From: Aricia agestis
Lineage: Eukaryota > Arthropoda > Insecta > Lepidoptera > Lycaenidae
Assembly (NCBI RefSeq): GCF_905147365.1
Contig: NC_056408.1
Coordinates: 15,190,001-15,254,000 of the forward strand
Length of the DNA stretch: 64,000 bases
Direction: 5' to 3'
Below, piece after piece: positions 25,001 to 40,000 of this stretch (its first letter is position 1; every line of letters begins with the position of its first letter). Below the pieces are notes generated by a model that did not search any database, was not told the DNA's origin, and worked only from the letters and a program-made list of their open reading frames with translations. The position numbers were made by a program, and so were the translations under genes.

Positions 25001-28000
25001 TTATTGGTATGGCTGTCGCGTTCTGAAGTTGTAGAATCTCACTCGTATCGTGCATTGTGATTTTTTAATCAGACCAATAATCCGAAATTGAAGAATCCGT
25101 CTTGTATCTATCTATCTATAATATTCATACGCGAGCCAAAAACTTTTGACGAAAAATGCGAAAACGTAGGCGAATGAAATTTTGCACAGTTATAGTTTAT
25201 ATGGTGAAGGAGTGCACCGAGCTAATATTATTTTGAAATTATGCTTTTATCATACATTTTTTTAACAAATAAAACATTACACACACTACAACACACACAC
25301 TAGGAAAAATGACAGATTTTTAGTGACAAGCCTATACAGACGAATTATACTCTTTTATTTATGGTTGAAGTCTGTTGACAACAAGGTGACAAATTGAAAA
25401 TGGATTATAGTTTTTTTTATTGAATCTTTGATACTATTAGACAATGCTTGCACGGCCAGTCTGAGATCAGCTGAGTCCCAGAGACAAGAGTTGAAAAAAA
25501 TATGATAAAGTGAATATTTTTTTACAAAATATAGGTTATAGGTTATAGTCCTAATGTCGTTGAAACTAAGGTCGAATTTCGACCATTGGGCGATCTCTAG
25601 TATTTTCAATTACGAGTAGGTCACATGTCCTGAATGCTGACGTGAAGATTTAACATTTTTCATCCAGCTCAAAAATGTGCATAACGCCGCTAAAGCAGTT
25701 CTATAATAGGTACTGGATGAAACACCTGGATTTGATCAAATTACTACTCGTAATGTATGGTTATAAAAATTGGCAATTGTTACGGTTGAGCCTCGATAGC
25801 TTGGCGACTGCGAGATTTGTTTAATGCCAAGAATTAATTTTAAAGGCACATAAATTATGCTTGAATGGTTCTGTAATGGTGAAAGAGTAAATATTTTCAA
25901 ACCAACCTAAAATATACACGTACAGGTAACAGGTGTACCTACCTGTAAAGGACAAGAGGCGGATGTCACAGCAAAATATATGGTGGAATATCTGCTGTCA
26001 AAAGCTTGTTGCTTACCTGTTTCAAGATACGTAATCATCCTACCGGTCGGATAGTAGGAAAACGGTATAACTTCTCTCCTACGCGTGGGATACGCAAAAC
26101 TGTAAATACAATATGAAATATGTTTTCGGTTTTTAATCAACTGGAAACCTAATTTAAACATCCGGATTTTTCTTCTTTGACGAACACAAGTATAGATCGG
26201 CGATAATAATAGAAAATGGATATGCTGTAAAATGCTTGGAATTCTAATTATTAGTCACCACTGAGAACATCACCGTTCACGCCTCCTTTTATTAGGGTTC
26301 CGTACCCAAAGGGTAAAAACGGGACCCTATTACTGAGACTTCGATGTCTGTCCGTCTGTCCCCAGGCAAGAACGGTAATAGCTAGAGAGTTGAAATTTTC
26401 ACAGATTATGTACTTATTTCTGTTGCTGCTATAACATTAAATACTAAAAATAAAATAAATTATATATTTAAGGGGCTCCCATACAACAAACGTGATTTTT
26501 TTACATTTTTTGCTCGGTATCAATGATGACAACAGGTAGCCACCTGAAAATATTATGTTCACCTGGAATCAGTAGGTAGTTACGTATCATACGTGGGAGA
26601 GCCATGCTTCGGCACGAATGGGCCGGCTCGACCGGAGAAATACCACGTTCTCACAGAAAACCGGCATGAAAACACAGTGCTTGCGCTGTGTTTCGCCGAG
26701 TGAGTGAGTTTACCGGAGGCCCAATTCCCTTCCCTATCCTCCCCTATTCCCTTCCCTTCCAATCCTTACCCTCCCCTATAACCCTATTCCCTCTTAAAAG
26801 GCCGGCAACGCACCTGCAGCTCTTCGGATGCTGCGAGTGTCCATGGGCGACGGAAGTTGCTTTCTATCAGGTGACCCGTTTGCTCGTTTGCCCCCTTCTT
26901 TCATTGAAAAAAAAAAACTTGCTACAGGTAAGCAACAGGCGTTTGACAGCAGAATTTCGTGTACAAAATCGTGCAATATCTGCTGTCAAACGCCTGTTGC
27001 TTACCTATTGTTGTTGTCGCAAGATACCTAAGCTGCGGACTGCGGTACATGTATGTGCGTGTTTTCTAATAAAATTGACATCTAGTATGAGGTGAATGCC
27101 CTCCTGCGCGGCCTCATATAAGTCAGTTTTGACAGCTGGCGCGCTGCCACGGCTGCAACACCTCGCCTGTTGATCTACTGCTAATAAACGCCATTAAACT
27201 ACCAATCAATATTCCATGGCTGATAAACTAATGTCAGTACCGGAGAAGGAGATTATCTCCAAGTTATATTATAGAAAAAATGTTAGGTTTTCTTATTGTT
27301 TTTCAATTTTACACCCCTAAATAAATTTTCACAAAAATACTTTACATCGGTTTTCAAAATACTCTTTTTATAGAAAGACATTCAGTTCCAAATTTTTTTT
27401 TTATTTTTCTCATTAATTTAAGTAAGTACAAAATTCATACATTTCCTTGGGAAAAGGCGACTAAGCTAATAATAACCTAAAGTAACATTTACCGGGTTCA
27501 AACCCAGTAGCTTAGTACCTAAAATAGCTCCACAACATATTTTTTGTTTGGTGTTATGACTTCAGTTTTTAATTTTCCCAACGAGGAAAAGATACCTCGG
27601 GCGCGCGATGCGAAATTTCCCCGTTCCGAAAATCCAAACACGACCGAGATCCATTAACGGTCGCTCCCGAAACATATTTACGATAAACCAAACATAACGC
27701 GCAATGTAAACAAAATCGGCCGATAACTCCGCAAACTATTTCGTAAACCCGGCCTCTTTTTACAGCGCATAAATTGTAAAGATCTATAGATCTTAGATTA
27801 ACACTATCAATATAAATCATGTTTGACGTAAAGCTCTTTGGCTCCATGATTTCAGGAATATATGAAAATTTCCTTCTTATTATAAACGGGATCAGAGTAC
27901 TTATCTAACGTGGGCTGTGGAATATTCGGATGCAGATTTAATTAGTACTCAGTATACTTACGTAGCAATTTAATCAGTATTTTTATGCAATAGATCAGTT

Positions 28001-31000
28001 GAATTCAAATTATTTTTTGAATCCTCAATAACATTAGATTTGTTTTTTAGATCAACGTCATTTCCATCATTTTCATCCTTGTCTTTCAACGTATTTATAT
28101 CACCTTTATTTAAATTTTCAATAAGAGAATTATCCCCATTGAGTCTCAATGAATCATCACTGTGAACACACGTTTTGACTTCTGCCAGTATTTCTGCTGC
28201 TTCGTCTTCAGCAGTCTTCAGTACTTCTATTAGACAGGCTTCGTGCATAGCTCCGTGGGCCAGCATCTTGGTCAGATCCACTATACCGTCAATCAGCTTT
28301 CCCGTTATTGACATCACGACTGATTTTAAAGCAGGTGACTGAAATAATATTAAATTAGAAAAATATGTATGTTTTTAAATTAAGAAATTTAAAAACAACC
28401 TCCGACTGTCCGATCCAAAACTAATCAGTGTTTGGACTTAGGAATCGACACAAATAAATAGGAAATTGTATCTAACAATTTTCATGAAATAGATACACCT
28501 CTTTTTTCTTAAGGGATCTAAAAAATAAATAATTCACCGGAGGTTTTTCCCAGTCAAAGATGATTAGGCAACATACCCTGGTTAATACGAACCGAGCTTA
28601 GTCGTTTGATCATGATTTGTGAGGCCTTGTCAATCCGCAAAATAAGACTTCAGATTTATCCTCAGCAGTTTAATGTCTGGCTGTAACTAACCTTCGAGAT
28701 GACGCATTTGACGACCTTCTTCAGAGAATCGTGCTCGTGACCGCAGACTCTTAACAACTCATAAATCCCCTTCTTCTGAGCGTTGATCTGAAATTTACTT
28801 TTATTATCTATTCCTAGCCACTATGTTTGTAGTTCCTAACATCTGGAAACTAAGGTGAACCGAAGATGTATTCTCAACTCAACCACGACGAATTTAGAAG
28901 TCATTTTGGGTTGGGATTTCCTAAGCTTTTTATACGATAGTTCAGCCCACGCCTGAAGATTTAGACGTCTAGTTATTTCGTCAAGTATTACTACCACTTA
29001 GATAATTACTTCGTAATGGTTATTGCGGTGCTCGTCGTTGTTTTTAAAATGAAACACAAATTGAATAGTGATGAATGAGTATGATCATTAGTAATATTAT
29101 TTGGCGTAAATAGAAACATGCCGGGACTTGGGAGATTGTTAAATTTTGAATGTTCTTAATTTAAATATTTTTTTATTTTGCTTTGTCACTATTTTTTCCC
29201 TTACATGATAAAACTTTTATATAGTTTTAGCTTTAAAGGTATGTTAACTTTACCGGTTTAACTTCATCTCTGATCATATTCTTCAGGGTATGGATCTTGT
29301 TGATGGCCAGTACTGGGTCCTGGCCGATCAGCGCGTACCCACACACCACCATCTGGTGCAGAGCCTTCTCTGTCAGTGACGTGGATTGGTTGTCTTTTTG
29401 TTGCAAGCAGCTGTCGACCTAAAAAAAGCATTCTTAAATTAATTTAGCTACAGTTACATACATACACTACAAACTTCAAGCGGTCGAAATTGATTTTTGA
29501 CAATAATTCACGTCTGGTTTTTAAATGATATGGTTTATTGATCGCTGTATGTCTATTGCCTAACTTTAAAATATTAACCGATCAACAATGCCGTTACATC
29601 CCGTCTAGTGTAGTCCCGTCCCTTGAGACTCCCGTCAAAAAATCTGAGAAACCTGGCATCAGTGTATGAAAAAATTCTAATGAGACTTCAACTCAACTCA
29701 AGAACCGCTATAGCTAGACTTCTGAAATTTTTCATTTCACAGATTGTGTATTTCTGTTGCCGCTATAACAAATAATACTAAAAACAAAATAAAGTTAATA
29801 TTTCAGGGGGGCTCCCATACAACAAACGTTATTTTTTGGGCCATTTTTGCTCGTTATCAACAATGGCAACAGCTAGGCACTTGAAATTTTCACAACATCC
29901 TTAATGGCGCATTTTCACTGGTCGATAGGGTCTGCATGCAGGGTGCGGGAGATTTCTGAAAGGCATGCCACGACCAATGAAAATGCGCCATTAGTTGTTA
30001 TAGACTCCCCGTATGCTGTATGATGTATACCGTAACGAGTTAACGACTAATGAAAATGCGCCCTAATTGTACTTGTTCTATAATAATTATTATTAATAAT
30101 AAAATTAAAATAAATATTTAGGGGGGCTCCCATACAAAAACACAATTTTTGCCTACTTTCGTTCTATAACGTTACGGAATCCTTCGTGGGCAAGTCCGAC
30201 TCGCAATTGACCGATTTTTCTTCTGTTATTTTTGAGCCATTCTCAATACTTTTATCGTTTTATATAAATGATGAATATAAGTACTGAAATTGTTTAAGAT
30301 CGAAAAGGAAAATGTATGTTTGTCGTTTATTCCGCGCTCGCAATTCACATTTACGACTCCTCAGAACTCATATCTCAAACTAAATAATAAAATATTCTCA
30401 GAAATCTTCGAGATCAAAATAAAATGCACGCAAACGGTGTTAGAGCAAAGAGCATCTAAATGTCAGGAATTATTGTTTCTGGCTTTGGAGAGACGATAAA
30501 GTTAATTTTATTATTTTACGTTGTAAACACCAATGTTATTTACAATACCTGTATGTACAATTTACAAACTTCGATTATTATAATTATAATAATCGAAGTT
30601 TGTAAATAAATATTCGATAAAGGAAGGTAATTAGGCGCATCTAGATAACTCTAAGTTCTAACCTTTAATATTAATGTTGTGCCGTAGCTCGTAGGCCCAT
30701 CGTAGGCCGTAGCACCTTATCTATGTCCAGTGTCAGTACAAAGCAGGGTGGGTCGCACCAACTTACTTTAACTATAAATCTAACTTTAACTATAACAAAA
30801 TGTCAAATGAACTGTCAAATCCCTAGTAAAAGTCGTCATATTTGACGATAACCTTAACCTTAACTTTAACAACGCCAAATGCAACCCAACCTTTACTAAC
30901 GAAATGATCCATGTGGTTCTTCTAAGTAGTAAACATAACATTCATAGCACAGGTATAACTGCAATATTGCACAAAGTCGGAGCAGAGGGTGTTACTATCA

Positions 31001-34000
31001 CATACTGTACAGTGCTCCCAAAGTGATAATGCGCATAGAAATTTTCGTAATTTCTCGGCAATGATCGTATTTCCCGAGCGTCGGGAGACATTGCTGCAAG
31101 CATAAACCTATAATGCTATATTAAGTCTATGGCTGCAAGCGCTGTTTTAAACTTAACTTTAAGAAAAACAGCGCTTTGCAGCGACGTAGAGGCGCCTGAC
31201 GTTGCTTGGACGTTACCACGGTAATGCCGCGATGGCTTCCCGGTGAGTTAGCGACAGTGGACAGCCACCGGCTATATGATATTTACTTCCATTTCCCTTG
31301 AACAAGGTGCAAAATGCAAGTCTCATAGATTCGGGTGTTTTCGTGATTACGACAATTAGCGAAGATTTCCATGCGCATTATTAATTTGGGAGTACTGTAA
31401 ATATAATCTGACCAAAATGCGACATGTTGATGCACACGCTATATCAGAATATTGACAGAGACATATACCTTAGCTGGTGCCTTTACTTTCATGTCATCCA
31501 AAGAAGTTTGCAGCTCCGTAAACCGGTCAAGAGTGTTCTGGGTCCCGTTTTGCAGCAGGAGATGTATTTTCGTCATTACCATATCCAATGACCTGCAAAT
31601 TCCAAAAGTTATAAATCATCAAAAATTTAGGAGAATAAAACAAACAAAACAAACGTTTTAACTTTGATTAGAATACTAATAGGTCTACCAGGATCTGATG
31701 GCAATTTTCGACAGCAGATTTTCAAAAAATATATGTAGATCATTGGATAAATTTTTATATTTGCATGTTTTACACACAGAATAAGCCGCTAAAGGAGAAA
31801 AAAAGGATCAAAATGTTTTATTCCCATTACCCCGGAGTCAATTTATTTTATCACTTTTTGCCATCAGATTCTGGTAGACCTATATTTCACTACTTTATTC
31901 CCTTCAAACATCTTAATTAATATTGCTTATTGTTTATTTGCTTTTAAATTATTTCACTAACAAATTGGTAAGTAACAAGAAACGTTTCAACGGGTAGTAA
32001 TCAGTATCAATTTTTTAATCCAGTCCCAACCACGGCTAGTTTGACAATCAGAGGAGAATTTTGAAAATATGATAAGATTTAAACATAAACAGTACCTACT
32101 GCTACTTATTATAGAAGATTTTATGAGTTTTCTAACCGTTCTAAGTCCACATTAAACTTCTTCTCAATACTCTGTACGAGGTCATCAGCCAGCTTGTAAG
32201 TAATTTCATTCTCTATAATTTTATCCACCTGACTTCGTTTTGCAACTTTGGCATCTAACAAATATGTGCTCTATAACAATAAAACTTTCTTCTTTATGAT
32301 TATAACCGCAATTCATAAAATTTTGAATTACAACAATAATATTCCACTGTGACTGCTAACACAATTTATTATAATTACTACAGCAACTAAATATAATATT
32401 ATTGTCATATTGTACTTAAATAATATCTTCAATATTTACCAGTTTAGTACTAAATACTGGGACTACTAACGCCTCCGTGGTCTAGTGGTTAGAGCGTCGC
32501 TCTCGACTCCGGAGGTCGTGGGTTCGAATCCTGCGTTGGAAACATGTTATTTCCAAGTTTGGTTAGGACAATGCAGGCTGATCACCTGATTGTCTGACAA
32601 GTAAGATGATCCATGCGTCGGATGGGCATGTAAAAAGTCGGTCCTGCGCCTGATCTCTCGCCAGTCGTGTCGGTCTTCCGTCCCAGTGGGTTATGAGAGT
32701 AAAAGGAATAGAGAGTGCTCTTGTGTACTGCGCACACACTTGGTCACTATAAAATTACTCCTGCGTACCTGGCCTGGTTTCAATGAAACCGGCCACCGTC
32801 ACCGAAACCGGTGTGGGGAGTATTTACTTACTTACTAAATACTATTAAGTTAAAATAATTCGTTTGAAACTTTTTTAACCATTACCGTTAAAACGGGCAA
32901 AAGGCCCACCACACATTCCCACCACTGCAACTCCTGTGTCGCTAGGATCAACAGTGGTAACCAACCACGAAAACCCTTTGATATGATCTTAGGGATGCCC
33001 GAGGGACAAGCTAAATCTGTCTTGGGACCCGCAACGAAATTAATCAGAAGAAATGTAGGAGGAGTAAAAAATATCCAATTTTCCTCCCGAAGCAAAGCGG
33101 GAGACAGCCAAATTGTAATGACATTGATGTCAGAACAAAGGGGCAAGCACCACGGGAGAAAAATTTAGTTAAAAACCATCACCGTTAGAGACCACGCACA
33201 ACTTTCAGCCAAATTAGAAAGGGCCAAGGGGCAATCGACTCAATATGTGTTCACACATACTAGCTATCAATAACCATCACCTTGGTCACTGAGATCAGTG
33301 ACCAAGGTGATGGTTACACCAATAGCGGCTCGAACCACACCATCAAAGAGACCTACAAATGGAATGATGCTTCCTCCCTTTTAATTTTTGCCAAGCGATC
33401 TTAAAATCTTGCGCGACCAGCAGTGGCGCTGCCACACGCAATAAACTAGTAATGAACGTCGTTACTTGCCAAAAGAATATAATAAACAGCATAGAAATTC
33501 TTCAAATACTTCGCACTCATAGCGAGCGATGGAGGCGATTTCTCAATATCAGAAATATAAATAGCCGACGAAAATAACCGCCGGCTATTCTCGAATCAAA
33601 TCATAGCCGTGTTTACGATTGAATAACACCATCAAATTATTTTACTGCTATCGGAGAGTTCACATCATTTTTTTCGCAGTGCGTCGCGCAAAACCTTTTT
33701 AACGGAATTTCAAAAATATATTCGTCATTTAATGGATTTTGGACATACGCGTTAACTTGCTTGTATTGTTTATGTATGCGCATACACATGTTTTATCTTA
33801 TATACAAAATTCTCGTGTCACAATGTTAGGCCGCGTACTCCTCCGAAACGGCTTTACTGATTAAAAAAAATATATATGCATATTCAGTGGGTCTGAGAAT
33901 CGGCTACTGGGTACTTTTTATAAGATGTGATTTGTTGATAGTGCATTTGTTGAATAAATAATAGTAAATTATTACAACTCCAGACTGACGGCGACCATTG

Positions 34001-37000
34001 TTTATGCGACGGGATAGCGATGGACGTTGCCAATTGCCATGGTGACATACTTATTTAGTCACTCCAATAAAATAATACGGGCGAAATACTTTATATGGCA
34101 AAGAAACGTTTGCCGGGACAGCTAGATACTCTACAGGGTGTAACAAAAACAAGTGATAATACTTTAGGGTGTGTACGTGTTCCTTGTAGAGAGTTCACTG
34201 TGAAAGTAGCAGCGCTGAAAGACCAAAATTTTTTTTCACTTTTGTATGGGGAAACTCGTGACGCTCGGGCTCTTGCCCATACAAAAGTGAAAAAAAAATT
34301 CGTCTTTCAGAGCTGCTACTTTCACAGTGAACTCTCTACAAGGAACATGTACACACCCTAAAGTATTATCACTAGTTTTTGTTACACCCTGTATAAAATA
34401 TTATGTGAGAAACAACTTACTAACAGATTTTCCGAAATTTTAATAAACGGTTACGAAAAACATTAACAATCAAAATTCAACATATAAAATACTTTAAACA
34501 TCTTTAGCTATTTACGAGAATTTCAGCATTGCCTCAAATATATTATGAACTTAATAGTATATAAAAAATTTAAGGTTCATTTTTAAAGGTTCTTCTTCTG
34601 CAGCAGTTTCTTCCACACTTGCACTTTTGTGGGACTCTACTGTGGTCCGTGTTCATCTGAAGCAATTGAAAAGTCTATGTGACAATACAATTTAACCTAA
34701 CAGTTGTTTAATGTTTTAGCTGCCAATTGTTCAATGTTTAAAGACACTAAACGTAAATAGGTTACATTTTCGTACATATAGAGTCATAAGTCGACATATA
34801 AAACTGCTTTATTTCTGGAAAGAAATGAGTGTATGGTAAAATAGCTTACCGCCGCGGAGGTACTAATACGGCACACGGCACAGAAGTCGTCATGGTCCAA
34901 CGTCTCCAACAGAATGTACAGCTGAAAATAGTATACAGTGTCATTCAGACGCTAAAAGCTTAGCAACCCTGGTAGACTGGACTTTACACTATTATCTATC
35001 CAAGTGCAGTGCTCCCAAAGTGATAATGCGCATAGAAATTTTCGTAATTTTTCGGCAACAGTCGTATTTTCCGAGCGTCGGAAGAAGTCGCTGCAAGCGC
35101 TGTTTTAAACTTAACTTTAAGAAAAACAGCGCTTTGCAGCGACGTAGAGGCGTCTGACGTTGCTTGGACGTTACCATGGTAACGCCGCGATGGCTTCCCG
35201 GACAGTTATAGCACTTATTGACTGACCGGCGACAGCGGACAGCCACCGGCTATATGATATTTACTTCTATTTCCTTTGAACAAGGTGCAACATACAAGCG
35301 CATTGTTTGGGGCTCTTAAGTTTCATAGGTTCGGGTATTTCCGTGATTAAGACAATTAGCGAAGATTTCCATGCGCGTTATTAATTTGGGAGTACTGTAG
35401 CTTACTGGCCTTGCTGCGGCAAGCTCTCGCACTTAACCGGCAGGATAGACTCGACTAAATAATGTCAAGGTGACTTTTTGACTACATACTAATAGCAGAG
35501 TAGACAGAATGATAGAGTATGCCGACCAAGAAGTTTACACCCTAATGGAGTTTTCCTACAGAACAAAAAAGTGAAGATCAAATATTTGAACTCTGTTGAC
35601 CTTTTTGTTATGTCCTGTTCTTTTCTTTTGATAGTTCTCACTCGCTCACTTGTAAAACACAGAGTTGCCAAAGTGTTTTATATTTTCCCTATTAACAAAA
35701 TCAATTTTAGTTTTTAAGCCTAAAATACGTCCCATATACACGATTAAAAAACCTTACAATTAAATAAATAATAATTCAAGGGTGTTTTTTGGTTGCATAA
35801 CATCAAAAGCAAAAAGAAAAATAAACTTATGTTTTTTTTTATTCACATTACTCCCATTTTATAATGTTAGTTTTTTTAATAGCAACACAAGCAAATTTCA
35901 GAACGTAGTCAAAACATTATGGCTGCCGATTGTTGACAGCATCTCTGTTCGATTTTTTACATAAAGTAAATAAAGCATATTATTTTTAATACAAAATACA
36001 ATGAGTTGTGTACTTCGAGGTTGTAAAAGTGCATGGTATCCAAATTGTGGTGTGAAATTTCACGGGTAAGTTAATTAAATGAAATATTTTTTACATTTCG
36101 CTAGGGTGACCATTAGCTGTACTTTGGATTGGATTGTCCTCGTAGTTCGTACATATAACTGCAAATGATTTACTACCCGATAAAGGTGTTATGGACAAAA
36201 GTTTTATATATTAGGCTAGGATGACTAGTAGTTAGTTTGGATTGGATTGTCCTTGTATTTTACTTAGCATTTTACATTTATGGCACCTATTTTACGTTAC
36301 AGGTTCCCTAGTGACCCTGACCTGAGGCAAGCTTGGTTATCTAAAATACCATTAAAATCAAATTATTATAAATCTGCCAGAATTTGTAGCCTACACTTTC
36401 GATCTGAACTTGAAGACTATGATGTCAATAGACCTGACCGCTTATTGAAATCTGCTATACCAAAGATTTGTGGGTGTTGCGAAACATTGGTAAGTTCTAA
36501 TAGTGAATTATTTTACTAAATACTAGAGGTATCTTGCGGCTTCCTTGTGGCAAAATTAGGTTGTACCGTTTCCCATGGGAACTATGTATTTATACACAAT
36601 AAAAGTAACCTATGTCCTTTCTCAACATCTTATCTATGTTTATGCCAAATTTCATAAAAATCGGTCCAGTTGTAAAGCATGCAACAGACAGAAAGACAGA
36701 CACACAGACGATGAAGATAGTACATTAGTATGAATAAAGAAATGAGATTACTTCAGGTAATTTTATACGTGGGAGAGCCATGCTTCGGCACGAATGGGCC
36801 GGCTCGACCGGAGAAATACCACGTTCTCACAGAAAACCGGCGTGAAACAGCGCTTGCGCTGTGTTTCGCCGAGTGAGTGAGTTTACCGGAGGCCCAATCC
36901 CCTACCCTATTCCCTTCCCTTCCCTAACCTCCCCTATTACCCTATTCCCTCTTAAAAGGCCGGCAACGCACCTGCAGCTGATGCTGCGAGTGTCCATGGG

Positions 37001-40000
37001 CGACGGAAGTTGCTTTCCATCAGGTGACCCGTTTACTCGTTTGCCCCCTTATTCCATAAAAAAAAAAGGTAACTAATCATTTAAAGTTGTGTCTTCTTCT
37101 TCTTAATATCACTTATTTTTTTCAGGAATGTCTTAATATTCCTTCAAGCTCACAAGAAACTCCTTGCGCTAAAGCGTCAGCAATGCCGATACTTGAAAAA
37201 TATGTAAGCATTAAAATTTTATGGCTGACTTTGAGACTTAGATTATCATTTACATTTTCATCTCACATTGCTTTTCAGCTCGATGAAAATGAACCACCTA
37301 AAAAGAAACAAATTGTGGAAGTGCAAGAAGCTATCGTTTTACCTGTTTGTTCATTATTTAAAAATAACAGAAATATATTAAAACCAATGTTAAAAAGGTT
37401 TAAAATCAGATGATCAGAGAGATATAAAATGGAATTTGTCAGTAATTTATGTAAGTCAAATTGTGATAATTACCATGTATTAATGTATCTAAGAATGAGA
37501 TGTTTATTTTGTAATAACTATTTAAGAATCTTGACGTTCATAAGTGTTACCGTGTGACCTATATGAATAAATTATTTTGATTTGATTGATTTGATTAGAA
37601 TACTACTTAAAACCCATCAATCCCCAATTTTTTGTTTGACTTTAATATAAAAAATCTTTCATATGAAGCTGTCTTTTAATTCTACTCCATTTCATATACA
37701 AAGCCAAGAAAAATATCTTACTTCATACCAATATTCTAAAGTGGAAAGATTTGTTTGTAATGGATAAACTCAAAAACTACTGGGCTCATTTTAAAAATAC
37801 ACATTGGGCGTTTTTAAGCGCGCGCCTAACGCGCGCTTCAAAACGCCAAACTTGTCAAAAAAGTGTACCTTATAGGTACACATTTCAATACATTTGCAAT
37901 ATTTAGGTGACCTTGAGCGGTACTAGGCTGACGTTACATGACAGATCAAAAGGAACCAAATATAAAACGGTAATAGTATGGGAGTTACGATTCCTTAGTT
38001 TTTATTATTCGTAGTGTATGACTAATGCCGCGGCCGTACATGCGTCTATCGTACGAAGCTTTGTGCTATGATTACGATACACGCAGATTGTCCTGGATAC
38101 GGTATCGTTTTAAGCACGAAGCACTACACAGGTGCGGCCCGGGCATTAGAATAATTAGTAAATTATAGCAAGGTTCTCCCCCTGTATAGTACGGAAGCCC
38201 TAGAACAATTATTTTTTTATTTGTTTGAAAGTTTGTTCTAGGGCTCCCGTACTAATAGTTAAGGCTACTTGTTTGTCCTAGAATATTCAAAACTTTGGTT
38301 ACCCTAAAGAAAAGGGATAGCACATAACAATGACGTCATCCAAGGACATATTTTTTATCTTCAATCTATTGTTCACTATGATACCTCCATTAGGGTGTAA
38401 ACTTCTTGATGCCGACTTAGAACTGATGTTGAAATTTTTAAATTTGACGTATTATGACGAAAATCGTCGCTAGGGTTGTTAACTGTTACCTACGAATTTA
38501 AAAATATGACATATTCGATGGACGTGTTCCTCTTTGGTCGTATTGTTGTTTGTGTTTTGGCACATGCGATTAAAATTGTCAGAATCCAATTTTGAAATCT
38601 TTATTTTAAATATTTAAAAATAAATTATAATATCAGCCAGCGTGAGCGGTGAGGCACATTCCGTTTATAATCCTAGTGAAACCCGACGAATTTGACAGAT
38701 ATTGAAACCTGTCCGTTTCTTTGCAGTCGAACTACTGGTCGTTATGTCTATTGTGCTAATAGAGTTGTAGTTACTCATTGGCATAATATTATGGTAGACC
38801 TATGTATTTAGGTATGGATAATATTATGTCGATGCCATCATCATATTGACATATTCCACCAAAATGATGTCGTGGCGATGGTTTTCGAAACTACGTTACA
38901 ATTCACTTTATTAATTGTAAGCAAGTCAAACTCGGAAAAAAGGATAAGTAGTTAGATATAGAAAAGCTTACCCTTAGTTTGCAATCATATAAAATATCCA
39001 ATATTTTTCGCATAACTATTTTTGTGGTTTCTATGGTATTGCAAGCAGCACTGCAACATTAAGACAAATAAGTTAAAAAATGTAATAATGATAAAAATTA
39101 TGAAGAAGATTAAGGCCTTCATAATGAATGAATGAATGAAGGAATGGATGAATTTATATTATGTTCACCGGATACATAATATTATTTTCACCGGACACCT
39201 GCAGCAGCATGGTGGCGCAACCAGTGTCCGCTATCAAGGAAATGCATAGAGCTCTACGAATAACTAGTAGATATGATAGAGCGCAACCAAAATGCCACCA
39301 CTAAAGATGCCGGTTGGCAGCGGATGACATGAAGCGGCGGCAGACAACGTGTCGTCGCGACACTACTGGTTTCTATGTATTTCAATGAAAAGTGTCGCTA
39401 GCTTCGTGTCGCTAGCTGCGGAGGGTATTCGGCAGAGGGTGTCGCGACGACACGTCATCTGCCGCCGCTTCATGTCACCCGTTGCCAACCAGCACCTTAA
39501 AGGTGCCGGTTGTCTGCAGCTAGCGACACTCATTCATAGAAATACATAGAAACCAGTAGTGTCGTCACACGTCGTCTGTCGCCGCTTCATGTCGCTCGCT
39601 GCCAACCGGCACCTTTAGTGGTGGCATTTTGGTTGCGTTCTACTTCTATCTACTAGTTATTCGTTTATCTTAATATAATACCTTAATGTAATTTTATTCG
39701 TTATCGTCTGCTGCAACTTTATGTAGCCGGCTTCCAACTTGTACCTTACGTCTCTTAGATATTAGAGCTGCTGTGTACAATTTGATAGCAGCAGCGACTG
39801 GTTGCACCGACCGCGACATAGTGTCCCATTGAAATATAAGCCAGTTTGGGAACTTACCGTATAGTCATCCAGTATAGGCAACACAGTGTAGAGCACTCCT
39901 GACATGACGAAGAAGAACAGCTCTTGCATTCTAAAAACGGGTCGCCTAAGGGGTAGTACTGAAAAAAGGGATATGAATCTGACCTTTACCCCGTTCATTC

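Noticed and set aside
32470..32541. tRNA gene on the plus strand
   Set aside because: A and B boxes are present, but the sequence continues into a conserved body, has an 11-bp target duplication and exists in another copy; it is a SINE head and the acceptor stem does not close.
32850..33146. 98-codon minus-strand ORF as a gene
   Set aside because: Its nucleotide sequence (gcccaccacacattccc, gaaaaccctttgatatgatc) has a relative near 56870 and looks like a dispersed repeat; no start or domain support.
34095..34361. 88-codon ORF on the plus strand
   Set aside because: It spans both arms of the TA-flanked MITE at 34134-34391 and is explained by the inverted repeat.
34590..34680. Alternative last exon of the nested minus-strand gene (28 codons, Cys/Arg-rich)
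   Set aside because: An acceptor and in-phase stop exist after the 34850 exon, but composition is odd and the longer path through 32270 is phase-consistent and better supported.
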